Origin: Desmonostoc vinosum HA7617-LM4 | GTDB taxonomy: Bacteria; Cyanobacteriota; Cyanobacteriia; Cyanobacteriales; Nostocaceae | Direction: 5' to 3' | Assembly (NCBI GenBank): GCA_019359515.1 | Contig: JAHHHC010000007.1 | Coordinates: 1-64,000, forward strand | DNA length: 64,000 nucleotides | In this document: in pieces, positions 27,490-35,804 of the stretch | Layout of the letters: each line of letters starts with the position of its first letter | How positions within the stretch are numbered: the first letter of the stretch is position 1 | The notes under the pieces: generated by a model | What the model saw: only the letters and a program-made list of their open reading frames with translations | The model's database searches: none | Told to the model about the DNA's origin: nothing | Position numbers and translations under genes: made by a program

Positions 27490-28071
27490 ATGCTTAGCAG
27501 CTTACATATGGTACAAACTCCTACTCAATCTCTGACGCTAGAAGGGTTTCTCCAGTTGCCAGAGACAGAACCAGCTAGTGAGTACATTGATGGGCTAATT
27601 ATCCAGAAACCGATGCCACAAGGAGAACACAGTGTAATTCAGACTGAATTAGCGCCTGCAATTAACTTAGTCGTCAAACCCAAACAGATTGCACGGGCTT
27701 TTACAGAACTACGCTGTACCTTTGGTGGACGCTCAACTGTACCTGATATTGCCGTGTTTCTCTGGGGTAGAATTCCACGCCGGGAAAATGGTGGAGTTGC
27801 GAACGTTTTTGCGATCGCTCCAGATTGGACAATCGAAATTCTTTCACCCGATCAAAGCCAAACCAAAGTTACCAAAAATATTCTGCATTGCCTGAAGCAT
27901 GGAACTCAAATGGGATGGCTAATTGATCCAGATGAACAATCTGTGTTTATTTACCTACCGGATCAAGCGACTACTGTTTATGATCAACCGGAAACACGAT
28001 TACCAGTGCCGGAATTTGCCCAAGACTTTCACCTCACAGTAGCAGGTCTATTTAGCTGGTTGACGGAGTGA
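27490..28071 (+). CDS. Uma2-family (DUF820) endonuclease-like protein
   Basis: 193 aa, or 187 if the second ATG (27508, MVQTPTQSLTLEGFL) is the true start, which looks more typical. The PD-(D/E)XK-like core is visible: YIDGLIIQKPMPQGEHS, GGRSTVPDIAVF, and DWTIEILSPDQSQTKVTKNI where the E and the distal Lys would be active-site residues. The C-terminal GWLIDPDEQSVFIY matches the family. Uma2 proteins are highly multiplied in cyanobacteria, their function is unproven, and some have been suggested to come from transposons. It is intact, in contrast to the copy at 12386-12970. Confidence 0.87.
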   Translation: MLSSLHMVQTPTQSLTLEGFLQLPETEPASEYIDGLIIQKPMPQGEHSVIQTELAPAINLVVKPKQIARAFTELRCTFGGRSTVPDIAVFLWGRIPRRENGGVANVFAIAPDWTIEILSPDQSQTKVTKNILHCLKHGTQMGWLIDPDEQSVFIYLPDQATTVYDQPETRLPVPEFAQDFHLTVAGLFSWLTE

Positions 28072-28488
28072 GGGACAAAGAGGATAATAACTGATGGATA
28101 TTATTAACACATAGTATATCAGTTTCAGCAATTTTGCTGAGAACATCTTGAGCAGAATTCAAATCAGAATTCATCATCCAAGCCAATACAGCATTTCTGT
28201 AAGCTAGGGTTCGATAGCTTGATTCTCAATTTCTTCTTGGTTGGGGTTAAATCCCCATTACAAAACTTAATTACGCGCTTCGTAGCGTAAAGCTTGCGGT
28301 ATAGCTTCGCTTAGAGCGAGTCATCGATAGCGTTAGCAAAGCGGTAGCGTAAAGCCTGCGGCATCGCTTCGCTTAGAGCGAGTTATCGAGCGTCGGTACG
28401 AGCGTCAGCGTAAAGCCTACGGCATAGCTTCGCTTAGAGCGACACAGGAGCGTTGCGTCATTACGAATTACGAATTACGAATTACGAA
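28072..28488. repeat. Long composite of GCG-rich and ACGAATT dispersed repeats
   Basis: From about 28262 to 28500 there are three tandem-like copies of an AGCGTAAAGC-TGCGGYAT-GCTTCGCTTAGAGCGA block, then six ACGAATT units. The last unit runs into the HD gene and forms its TAA stop (28491-28489). 28072-28260 has no recognised feature. Confidence 0.8.
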
Positions 28489-29061
28489 TTACGAATTATT
28501 TAACACTAGAGTCTCTAATTCTAAAACTACCCGTTCTAATTCTGTAACTATCTCAGTGTTTCCCGTCTGGATGAAAGTACTAACAAGTGCCCGATAATAC
28601 CAAAGAGTTCCTGCTTTACCGCCTTGAAAACGTTGCCAAAGAGATTCATCCAACACCCGATAATCTTTGAGAATAGAGCGGGCGTTGTAAAGTTTATCAG
28701 CCACCGATACAAGTAGCACTGATGGGGAAGCAGTGGGAAGATGAGCAAGATATGCTTCCTTGCGCTGTCGCCATGGAGGTTTTGGTATAGTATCGGCGTC
28801 GGTGCAACCATCCACAATCGCTGTAACATTGTCTCCAAAACGGCGGCGAATTTCTTCTCTAGTTGCCGCACCACCTTGATCTTCTATAGCATCGTGCAAA
28901 AGGGCTGCTATAGCTTCATCTTCATTAGCCCCATATTCTAAAGCAATACTGGCAACGCCCAATAAATGGGCAATGTAGGGAATACCCGAACCTTTACGAA
29001 CTTGGTTAGCGTGGAGTTGGGTAGCGTAGGTAAGAGCTGCGGTAAAGCGTTCTGAAAGCAT
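28489..29061 (-). CDS. HD-domain hydrolase, SpoT/MESH1-like
   Basis: 190 aa. The sequence follows the pattern of stand-alone ppGpp hydrolases: QVRKGSGIPYIAHLLGVA, LLHDAIEDQGG (HD metal site plus ED), IRRRFGDNVTAIVDGCTD and VSVADKLYNARSIL. No synthetase (RelA_SpoT), TGS or ACT domain is present and the length is that of a single-domain enzyme. A role in (p)ppGpp or related nucleotide breakdown is therefore plausible, but inferred from family resemblance only. ATG at 29061. The stop codon is supplied by an ACGAATT repeat. It lies downstream of dnaN on the same strand, with 224 bp of repeats between. Confidence 0.85.
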   Translation of the reverse strand: MLSERFTAALTYATQLHANQVRKGSGIPYIAHLLGVASIALEYGANEDEAIAALLHDAIEDQGGAATREEIRRRFGDNVTAIVDGCTDADTIPKPPWRQRKEAYLAHLPTASPSVLLVSVADKLYNARSILKDYRVLDESLWQRFQGGKAGTLWYYRALVSTFIQTGNTEIVTELERVVLELETLVLNNS

Positions 29062-29285
29062 GGTTGCGTAGGGAGTGGGGATGAGGAGGATGAGGGGGAT
29101 GAGGGAGATGAGGGAGTAAAAAGTTGACAGGCAGGGGAAAAATCACAAACACCCACTCCTCACCTTTCACTTCCAATTCCCTATTAATTACGAATTACGA
29201 ATTACGAATTACGTTAGCGAAGCGGTAGCGAGTCCTCGATAGCGAAGCGTTAGCGACACAGGAGCGTCGCGTCATTACGAATTAT
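29062..29285. repeat. GGATGAGG tandem block and ACGAATT composite
   Basis: GGGATGAGGAGGATGAGGGG units at 29079-29117, then TTACGAATTACGAATT and a GTTAGCGAAGCGGTAGCGAG block at 29187-29285, ending next to the dnaN stop. Confidence 0.8.
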
Positions 29286-30449
29286 TTAATTACGAATCTG
29301 CACAGGCATTGCTAAATATGTCATTTTTAAGCCACCCACTGGTGTAAAAATTACTGGGGTTAAGCTTTGATTGAGGTGGATTTGAATTTCAGAAGATGGT
29401 AAAGCTTTTAATCCTTCCATCAAATATCTAACATTAAAAGCTATTTCTATATCTTCCCCAGAGATTTGTGCTGGCATTGACTCTCTACCACTGCCGACAT
29501 CTTGTAGTTCACAAGATAAGGTGATTTCTTGGGCTGCACTATCAATGCTAATCTTGACAATATTATTCTTTTGATCTGCTAGTACAGCAATTCTTTCTAA
29601 GGTGCTGAGGAATTGGCGTCGCTCAATTGTGAGTTGCCGCTCGAATTGACGCGGAATCAGTTGCCGATATGTAGGATATTGTCCTTCTAGAGTGCGACTG
29701 GTCAAGCGTTGATTTTGCCAGGCAAAGACAACTTGACCTTGATCGAAATATAGAGCTACAGTTTCCTCTGATGATGAATGATGAGCCAACATCCGCTCTA
29801 GTTCACGCATCGCTCTACTGGGTACTGTAACCTGTAGTTGGCTTTCGTTACCAAGGGGACTTTCGTTGGTGGTTTCTACGACTGCTAAGCGATGTCCATC
29901 TGTGGCTGCAAATTCTAGTGTATCTTGTTTGACTGTTAAATGTACTCCTGTGAGTACTTGCTTGGTTTCATCACTGCTGGTGGCAAATAATGAACCCCGC
30001 AATCCTTCAATTAGTGCAGCTATGGTGAGGTGGAGGACTTCGGTATTTTCAATGATAGGTAGTTCGGGAAAATCTTCAGCCCCCATTGCTCGCACTTGAT
30101 AATGTCCACTTTTGGGTGTGAGTGTGACGATTAAACCTTCGCCACTGGATGTTGCACCTGTAACGGCTGATTCATCATCTAGGGTGATTTCTCCCTCTGG
30201 GAGACGAGAGGTGATGTCTACAAGTAATTTAGCAGGAAGCGCGATCGCTCCTCCTTCCCATACCTCAGCATTAAAGCTGGTGCGGATACCTAAACTAAGG
30301 TCAAAGGCTGTTAAGCTCACCTGGTTGGTTTGAGCATCTGCTTGTAGTAGCACGTTAGCTAATACCGGATGAGTCGGTCGTGACGGGACAGCACGACTAA
30401 CTAGTGAGAGGTTTGTACTAAGATCGCTTTGGGCACAAACTAATTTCAT
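29286..30449 (-). CDS. dnaN: DNA polymerase III beta subunit (sliding clamp)
   Basis: 387 aa from ATG 30449 (MKLVCAQSDLSTNLSLVSRAV). Although the frame stays open 21 codons upstream, this Met matches the conserved clamp N-terminus. Three clamp domains follow: N-terminal LPAKLLVDITSRLPEGEI, middle FAATDGHRLAVVE (the TDGHRL signature) and C-terminal FNVRYLMEGLKAL ... FTPVGGLKMTYLAMPVQIR. It forms the dimeric ring that tethers Pol III to DNA. It follows a two-component pair on the same strand after 128 bp. The last codons and TAA stop overlap the edge of an ACGAATT repeat. Confidence 0.96.
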   Translation of the reverse strand: MKLVCAQSDLSTNLSLVSRAVPSRPTHPVLANVLLQADAQTNQVSLTAFDLSLGIRTSFNAEVWEGGAIALPAKLLVDITSRLPEGEITLDDESAVTGATSSGEGLIVTLTPKSGHYQVRAMGAEDFPELPIIENTEVLHLTIAALIEGLRGSLFATSSDETKQVLTGVHLTVKQDTLEFAATDGHRLAVVETTNESPLGNESQLQVTVPSRAMRELERMLAHHSSSEETVALYFDQGQVVFAWQNQRLTSRTLEGQYPTYRQLIPRQFERQLTIERRQFLSTLERIAVLADQKNNIVKISIDSAAQEITLSCELQDVGSGRESMPAQISGEDIEIAFNVRYLMEGLKALPSSEIQIHLNQSLTPVIFTPVGGLKMTYLAMPVQIRN

Positions 30450-30577
30450 AATAATTCGTAATTCGTAATTGAAAATATAGCAATATTTACTTAGAAAATT
30501 TAATACTAGCAATTCAAAATCTAGTGTTTGGTTATGATTTTACTGTGCGAAAATGCTTAAAGGCGATCGCTAACAAC

Positions 30578-31690
30578 TCAAGCCAAGGGAAGACAAAACC
30601 GAAACATACTACCAACTCCTAGTGTACTTTCTACCTGAATTTGACCAGCTTGCAATTCAATCAAACGGCGAGAAATCGTTAAACCAATACCAGTACCTCC
30701 AGAATGACGTGCCCGTGATTGATCAGCTCGCCAGAAACGCTCAAATACATGGGGCAAATTCTCCGCAGCAATACCAATACCTGTATCAATTACTGCAATC
30801 CATAATTGAGATGCTGCAATCCACGCACGTACAGTAATTGTACCTTCACTGGTATACCGTACTGCATTCCCCAGCAGATTGACTAGTACCTGTTCTGTGC
30901 GGTCAATATCCGCTAATACAGGAGGCAGTAAAGATGGACATTCCAAGTATAGAACTGGCCCATCTTCCAATAATTGATCGCTAAATCTTTCGACTAAAGA
31001 CTCTAACAAAGGACGCAGATTAACTGGTTGGATATTAATAGGCAAATAACCAGCTTCTGCTTTTGAGAGTTCTTGTAAATCATTCACCAACCGTTCTAAA
31101 CGTTTAGTTTCTTTTGCTAAACGCCGATAAATCTCAGGAGATGCTTCAATTGCCCCATCAGCAAGTTCCTCTAAGTAACCACGCACGACTGTCAGCGGTG
31201 TCCGTAATTCATGAGTCATGTCTCCAATCAATTCTCGTCGTCGGACTTCCACTCCTTCCAAACTGGCTGCCATGCGATTGAAACTAGCACCCAGTCGATT
31301 GAGTTCTGGAATATCAGATAGAGGCAACCGGGCATTCATCTGACCAGTAGCAAACTTTTGGGTAATTTGTTCCATCTCATTCAACCGCTGCATAATTCGT
31401 CTGGACACCCAATAGCTTAACCCTCCAGCGGCAGTAGTCCCTACTATAACTGACCAAAGAGTGCTGCGCTGCCAAGCAGTTTCAAATCCTTGAACCAAAT
31501 CAGTGCGGATATTGATTAAATCTATTCTTTCGCTTTCTAATCTTTCTAAATGTAGGACAAAAAAGCGCGGAGAGGAAACTTTGCTCATGATCACAAGACT
31601 AATTATCCCCACTATCATCACTACTAGATGGGAGAAAAATAGGCGTGATGCTAAAGGTAAGGATTTCGTCCAACGCAGTCCCGTCTTCAT
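30578..31690 (-). CDS. Membrane sensor histidine kinase
   Basis: 370 aa. TM1 at about 15-36 (LFFSHLVVMIVGIISLVIM), a short extracytoplasmic loop of about 40 residues, TM2 at about 78-95, and a HAMP-like linker (MNARLPLSDIPELNRLGASFNRM). Then HisKA with the phospho-acceptor in MTHELRTPLTVVRGYL, and a HATPase_c domain with N box NLLGNAVRYTSEG, DTGIGI, and GGTGIGLTISRRL. All catalytic motifs are intact. It starts 5 bp after the stop of the response-regulator gene, so the two are almost certainly co-transcribed and form a cognate pair. The signal is unknown. Confidence 0.94.
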   Translation of the reverse strand: MKTGLRWTKSLPLASRLFFSHLVVMIVGIISLVIMSKVSSPRFFVLHLERLESERIDLINIRTDLVQGFETAWQRSTLWSVIVGTTAAGGLSYWVSRRIMQRLNEMEQITQKFATGQMNARLPLSDIPELNRLGASFNRMAASLEGVEVRRRELIGDMTHELRTPLTVVRGYLEELADGAIEASPEIYRRLAKETKRLERLVNDLQELSKAEAGYLPINIQPVNLRPLLESLVERFSDQLLEDGPVLYLECPSLLPPVLADIDRTEQVLVNLLGNAVRYTSEGTITVRAWIAASQLWIAVIDTGIGIAAENLPHVFERFWRADQSRARHSGGTGIGLTISRRLIELQAGQIQVESTLGVGSMFRFCLPLA

Positions 31691-31695
31691 GATGC

Positions 31696-32406
31696 TTAAT
31701 GCATGAGGGGGTCTTCAAATTTATAGCCGACTCCAACAACAGTTTTAATAAAAGTAGGGTTTGCTGGGTCAGGTTCAATCTTTTTTCGCAACCGAGCTAC
31801 ATGAGTATCAACTACTCGTTCGTCACCAAAAAAGTTATCCCCCCATAGTTTATCAATTAGTTGAGTGCGGTTCCAAACCCTATTGGGGCTGCTGACAAAG
31901 GTGGTTAACAAATTAAATTCTAAGGTAGTTAAATCTAGAACTTCTGGCTGTTGGTTGTTCATTTGACGACTAGCTGTACGCTGGTCTATGTCTACTATAA
32001 AATGTTGGGTACGATTAACTTGATGTTGTCCCCCTTGGCGCAGACTACGCCGCAGTAGTGCCCGCACTCTAGCTACTAACTCTCTGGGACTAAATGGTTT
32101 GACCATGTAATCGTCTGCACCAGTAGATAAACCAATTACACGATCAATTTCTTCGCCCTTAGCTGTAAGCATTAAAATGTAGGGATCTTTCGCACCAGGT
32201 TTTTGGCGAATTCTCGCACAAACTTCTAGCCCATCCAAACCAGGAATCATTAAATCTAAAATAACTAAATCAGGTGGTAGTTCCTGAAATATTTTTAAGG
32301 CATTTACACCATCACAGCTAATCCGACAAAAAAAACCTTCTTTTACTAAAGTAAGTTGAATTAAATTGGCAATTTCTGGTTCATCTTCGACTATTAAAAT
32401 ATCCAT
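31696..32406 (-). CDS. OmpR/PhoB-family response regulator
   Basis: 236 aa. A receiver domain (about 1-120) has the acidic pocket near EDE, phospho-acceptor Asp in LVILDLMIPGLDG, Thr in MLTAKGEE and Lys in YMVKPFSPREL. A C-terminal winged-helix DNA-binding domain follows (LTTLEFNLLTTFVSSPNRVWNRTQLIDKLWG ... VDTHVARLRKKI). It is a predicted transcription factor activated by the kinase encoded immediately downstream. It is also preceded by the NYN-domain gene on the same strand (75 bp gap). Target genes are not evident. Confidence 0.95.
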   Translation of the reverse strand: MDILIVEDEPEIANLIQLTLVKEGFFCRISCDGVNALKIFQELPPDLVILDLMIPGLDGLEVCARIRQKPGAKDPYILMLTAKGEEIDRVIGLSTGADDYMVKPFSPRELVARVRALLRRSLRQGGQHQVNRTQHFIVDIDQRTASRQMNNQQPEVLDLTTLEFNLLTTFVSSPNRVWNRTQLIDKLWGDNFFGDERVVDTHVARLRKKIEPDPANPTFIKTVVGVGYKFEDPLMH

Positions 32407-32481
32407 TTTTATCGAGCTTGAGCAAAATTTGTGATTTTACTTTTAGGTAGTTTCTACAATTTTTGCAGATGTATTTTTTGA

Positions 32482-33177
32482 TTAAAGATTGGAATTGGAA
32501 GGTGTGCGATGATTGTAGCCTAAATGAGTATCTTTTTGGATGTGTTTTTTAATACTGTCGATATCGATGAAGTAGTCAGCAACATCAATGAGACTATCGC
32601 TGGTTATGGTTCGCAGACTTACAATTTCTACCCGCACGCCCGTGCTGCTGATGGCATTCACAGCATAGGCTAAATCTCCATCTCCACTGACTAAGACAGC
32701 AGTATCGTAATAAGGAGCTAGACTAATCATGTCCACAGCAATTTCTACATTCAGATTTAATTTTTTTAAGTTATCTACTGGTGGGGCTGTGTCTTTGGTG
32801 ACTACGCGATAACCATGACGACGCATCCACAATAAAAAACCTTGTTGTTTTTCGTTGTTGAAATCAACTCCAGTGTAGAAGAAGGCACGTAATAGCCGCG
32901 AACCGTTTGTTAAATGACAAAGCAATTTCACATAATCAATCTCAATACCAAGTTGTAAAGCTGTATGAAAGAGATTCAACCCATCAATAAAAATAGCAAC
33001 TCGACCACGATTTAAGCCATTAAAAGTAGAATTTTCAGCTGTAGTATCTGGCATTTTAGAGTCTTGACTTTTGACATTATTAGTGACTGAAGGTTTTTGC
33101 TGCCAGTGTGGTTTATCTTTAAGGCTTTTATATTCATGAAATTCACTTGCCTGTTTATTAAAATGGTTAATGGTCAC
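32482..33177 (-). CDS. NYN-domain (LabA/DUF88-like) protein
   Basis: 231 aa if it starts at GTG 33177. The ATG at 33054 (MPDTTAENST) would give 190 aa and is possible, since the first 41 residues look non-conserved. The PIN-like NYN fold is recognised from RVAIFIDGLNLFHTA (catalytic Asp), VEIAVDMISLA, AVLVSGDGDLAYAVNAI and VEIVSLRTITSDSLIDVADYFIDI. Such proteins are predicted RNases; the cyanobacterial relative LabA affects circadian output. No direct evidence of substrate. It lies upstream of the two-component pair on the same strand, perhaps in one operon. Confidence 0.88.
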   Translation of the reverse strand: MTINHFNKQASEFHEYKSLKDKPHWQQKPSVTNNVKSQDSKMPDTTAENSTFNGLNRGRVAIFIDGLNLFHTALQLGIEIDYVKLLCHLTNGSRLLRAFFYTGVDFNNEKQQGFLLWMRRHGYRVVTKDTAPPVDNLKKLNLNVEIAVDMISLAPYYDTAVLVSGDGDLAYAVNAISSTGVRVEIVSLRTITSDSLIDVADYFIDIDSIKKHIQKDTHLGYNHRTPSNSNL

Positions 33178-33915
33178 TTAATACCTCTAGATTTTAAACT
33201 CAAAATAATTATCTGTGGTCTGTGCTGAATTATAACCCTAGCAGGAAATGGTCTTCGGTCGCTGAACGCAAATAAACTTAACTTGCTTGGACTTGAAAGA
33301 ATCCCAGGTACACAGCTTGAGGTTTTTTACTGATTTAAGCGCTAGTTTAGCAATCTATTTCCCCCTGTTCACAGATATGCTGGTCTTCATACACATTGAA
33401 AGCACGCAATTAGGCTAAAGGAGATTGTTCTTGGGTGAGTGGTTAAATTAGCGATCGCCATTAGCCCATCTTCATTTTAACTCCATATTTCAAGAATCAT
33501 CCTGGCAGAAAACTTCTCTATATTGATTTAGTGATATTGCTCACAAAGCTTCTCAAGCCGAGATTAATGAATAGAAAATTTTAATAATTGAAGTCAAGTA
33601 TCTCCAGGTAATATTTTGATATATCAATAGTAAGGTTAATTGAGATTTGTGTTCATACCATCTCTAGTCTGGGAAAAATCTAAAAACTTTCTTCAATTTT
33701 GGGCTGAAGATACATTCTTATATTAAGTATAGTGACTTGAATTTAACTTAGCCCCAATGGAAGGGAATGGGGAACTTGTACTGAGCAAAGTCGTACCCTT
33801 CTCCTTTGGAGACACTAACGCGAACGGGATCTTGCTATGCGTAGCGTCTTTGATAAAAGAAGTATGGGTGTTTGTTATTTCTCCCCCTGCCTCTTATCAA
33901 CCTGATTATGGAATA
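33178..33915. other. Spacer with a small dispersed repeat at 33786-33862
   Basis: No gene is seen. 33178-33750 is AT-rich and featureless by eye. At 33786-33862 there is a CTTCTCCTTTGGAGACACTA...GCGTAGCGTCTTTGATAAAAG inverted repeat related to the units at 22065 and 42341. The open frame running through it (from 33757) into the VOC gene is coincidental. Confidence 0.6.
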
Positions 33916-34281
33916 ATGACAATGCAGATTACCCAGAGTCTCCATACAGCTATTCTCGTGACTGATTTAGAACGCTCTGAACACTTTTATGTCCAAGTGT
34001 TGGGGTTATCTAAAATTAATCGCTCGTTGAAATATCCTGGTGTCTGGTATCAAGTTGGTAGCTATCAACTTCATTTGATAGTTGCGCCTGTCACTCCCAC
34101 CGAAAACCCAAATGCCAAATGGGGGCGCAATCCCCACATCGCCTTTTCAGTCGTTGATTTAGATAATGCTAAAGAGGAATTGCTCAAACAAAATTATCCC
34201 ATTCAAGCCAGCGCCTCCGGTCGTGCCGCCCTCTTTATTCAAGATCCTGATGGGAATATTATTGAACTGAGTCAGCAGTGA
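33916..34281 (+). CDS. VOC-superfamily (glyoxalase/dioxygenase-like) protein
   Basis: 121 aa from ATG 33916 (MTMQITQSLHTAILVTDLERS). The frame is open a further 53 codons upstream, but that part is repeat-derived. Two beta-alpha-beta-beta-beta modules of the vicinal-oxygen-chelate fold are visible: HTAILVTDLERSEHFYVQVLGL and HIAFSVVDLDNAKEELLKQN, with the C-terminal AALFIQDPDGNIIELSQ carrying the metal-ligand Glu. Candidate metal ligands are His (SLHTAI), His (HLIVA / NPHIAF) and Glu. The specific reaction is unknown. A GGGGGATGA tandem repeat begins directly at the stop codon. The recombinase-like gene follows on the same strand. Confidence 0.87.
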   Translation: MTMQITQSLHTAILVTDLERSEHFYVQVLGLSKINRSLKYPGVWYQVGSYQLHLIVAPVTPTENPNAKWGRNPHIAFSVVDLDNAKEELLKQNYPIQASASGRAALFIQDPDGNIIELSQQ

Positions 34282-34336
34282 GGGATGAGGGGGATGAGGG
34301 GGATGAGGGGGATGAGGGGGATGAGGGGGACGCGGA
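34282..34336. repeat. Nonanucleotide tandem repeat GGGGGATGA
   Basis: About five perfect units of GGGGGATGA, degenerating to GGGGGACGCGG, start immediately after the VOC stop codon. Confidence 0.9.
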
Positions 34337-34407
34337 GAATAATCAATAACAATTCCTAATTCCCCTACTCCCTACTCCCTACTCCCTACTCCCCATTCCC
34401 AATTCGC

Positions 34408-35700
34408 ATGAAAATCATCGCCTACGTCTACATCGATCCTTTAATAGAACCTGCTACTGAGCAAATTAATTGGAAATGGGAGGTGGATCGGGTTTATGAA
34501 GATTTGGGCAAGCGATCGCAGCTACAACAATTACTTACTGATTGTAAAATCGAACCAGCAAATTATCTGTTACTCCGGCGTTTGCAAGAGTTGGGTGATA
34601 CTGTAGAGCAAGTGAGCGATCGCTTGCATGAATTGGAAGCAATGGGAGTAATGATTATCGCCACTGAGCAACCCTACACTTCAGAAAACTCTCATCTGCG
34701 GGTTGAGTTAATCGATTTGCTACAGGAAATTCAACGTCAGCAGCGCAGCCGTCGTATCCGCCAAGGACATGCCCGCAGTCGTCTTGATAATGCACCCCCA
34801 CCTGGCAAAGCTCCCTATGGCTACCGCAAGGGTAAGGAAAAATACATTATTGACCGTAGTACATCACCTGTAGTCAAAGATTTTTTTGAACATTTTTTAC
34901 TCTATGGTTCTCTGCGGGGTTCAGTTCGCTACCTGGCGAAAAAATATGGCAAGAAAATTTCTGTCACCACTGGACGACGCTGGTTAACTAATCGAGTCTA
35001 TCGTGGTGATACAGCTTATCAAAATGGTGAAATTATCTCTAATACTCATATTGCGATCATTTCCAAGGAAGAAGCAGCCCAAGTTGACCGACTTCTACGC
35101 CGCAATAGCCGTTTACCACCCCGAACAGCTAGCGCACCGCGTTCTTTAGCTGGGTTAGTTGTGTGTGGTGAGTGTGAGTCATATTTGACAGTTACCCGTG
35201 TTACCCAGCATCACCAAGATCAAGAGTATCTTTACCTTCGTTCTCCTAGCTGTCCCCGACACCCCAAATGTCGAGCTATTGCTTATCAACAGGTTTTAGA
35301 ACAAACTATTGAAACGGTCTGCCGTGATTTACCCCTGGCAGTGGCAGGGATGAATTTTCCCCAGTTGGATGCTGTTAAGAATAGTCTAGGGGAAGCGATC
35401 GCTCGTCAGCAAGAAATACTTGCTCAATTACCTGATTTAGTCACCACAGGCATTCTAGATACCGAAACAGCCAAGTTAAGAGCTTATAAACTCCGCACAG
35501 AAATTTCTGCACTCCAGGCCAAGCTAGCGACTCTACCACCTGTAAACTTGCGTTCTGTCGCCCAAGCTGTTTCAATTGCTCAATTCTGGTTGGACTTATC
35601 AGAAACAGAACGCCGATTTTACTTTCGAGAATTCATTCAGAAAATTGAGATTATTCGGCAACAGCAAGAGTGGGAATTGCGAGTGGTGTTTATTTTTTGA
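34408..35700 (+). CDS. Serine-recombinase family protein lacking the catalytic serine
   Basis: 430 aa. A resolvase-like N-terminal region (1-110; LLLRRLQELGDTVEQVSDRL matches the conserved Arg region) is followed by the large-serine-recombinase 'Recombinase' domain (about 125-230, GKAPYGYRKGKEKYIID, GRRWLTNRVYRGD), a zinc ribbon (VVCGECESYL ... SCPRHPKC) and a coiled-coil-like C-terminal part (about 320-400). This is the layout of XisF-type recombinases of Nostocales. The usual Y-x-R-x-S at the start is AYVYIDPL here, placing Asp10 where the nucleophile Ser should be, so strand exchange by the normal mechanism is not expected. No att sites or element boundary are visible. It may be a domesticated DNA-binding relative. 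Confidence 0.85.
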   Translation: MKIIAYVYIDPLIEPATEQINWKWEVDRVYEDLGKRSQLQQLLTDCKIEPANYLLLRRLQELGDTVEQVSDRLHELEAMGVMIIATEQPYTSENSHLRVELIDLLQEIQRQQRSRRIRQGHARSRLDNAPPPGKAPYGYRKGKEKYIIDRSTSPVVKDFFEHFLLYGSLRGSVRYLAKKYGKKISVTTGRRWLTNRVYRGDTAYQNGEIISNTHIAIISKEEAAQVDRLLRRNSRLPPRTASAPRSLAGLVVCGECESYLTVTRVTQHHQDQEYLYLRSPSCPRHPKCRAIAYQQVLEQTIETVCRDLPLAVAGMNFPQLDAVKNSLGEAIARQQEILAQLPDLVTTGILDTETAKLRAYKLRTEISALQAKLATLPPVNLRSVAQAVSIAQFWLDLSETERRFYFREFIQKIEIIRQQQEWELRVVFIF

Positions 35701-35804
35701 GTATCCTGCCCATTTATGCCGAAATTTTTTGCTTTTTTGATTCTGGAGTCATATGTGTTGGACTGGTAGTTTATGTAGTCGCACTGATATAAAGCGTTTA
35801 TTAG

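Noticed and set aside
33757-33915. N-terminal extension of the VOC protein
   Set aside because: The upstream 53 codons run through a small dispersed repeat and do not resemble the family; the ATG at 33916 gives the normal length.
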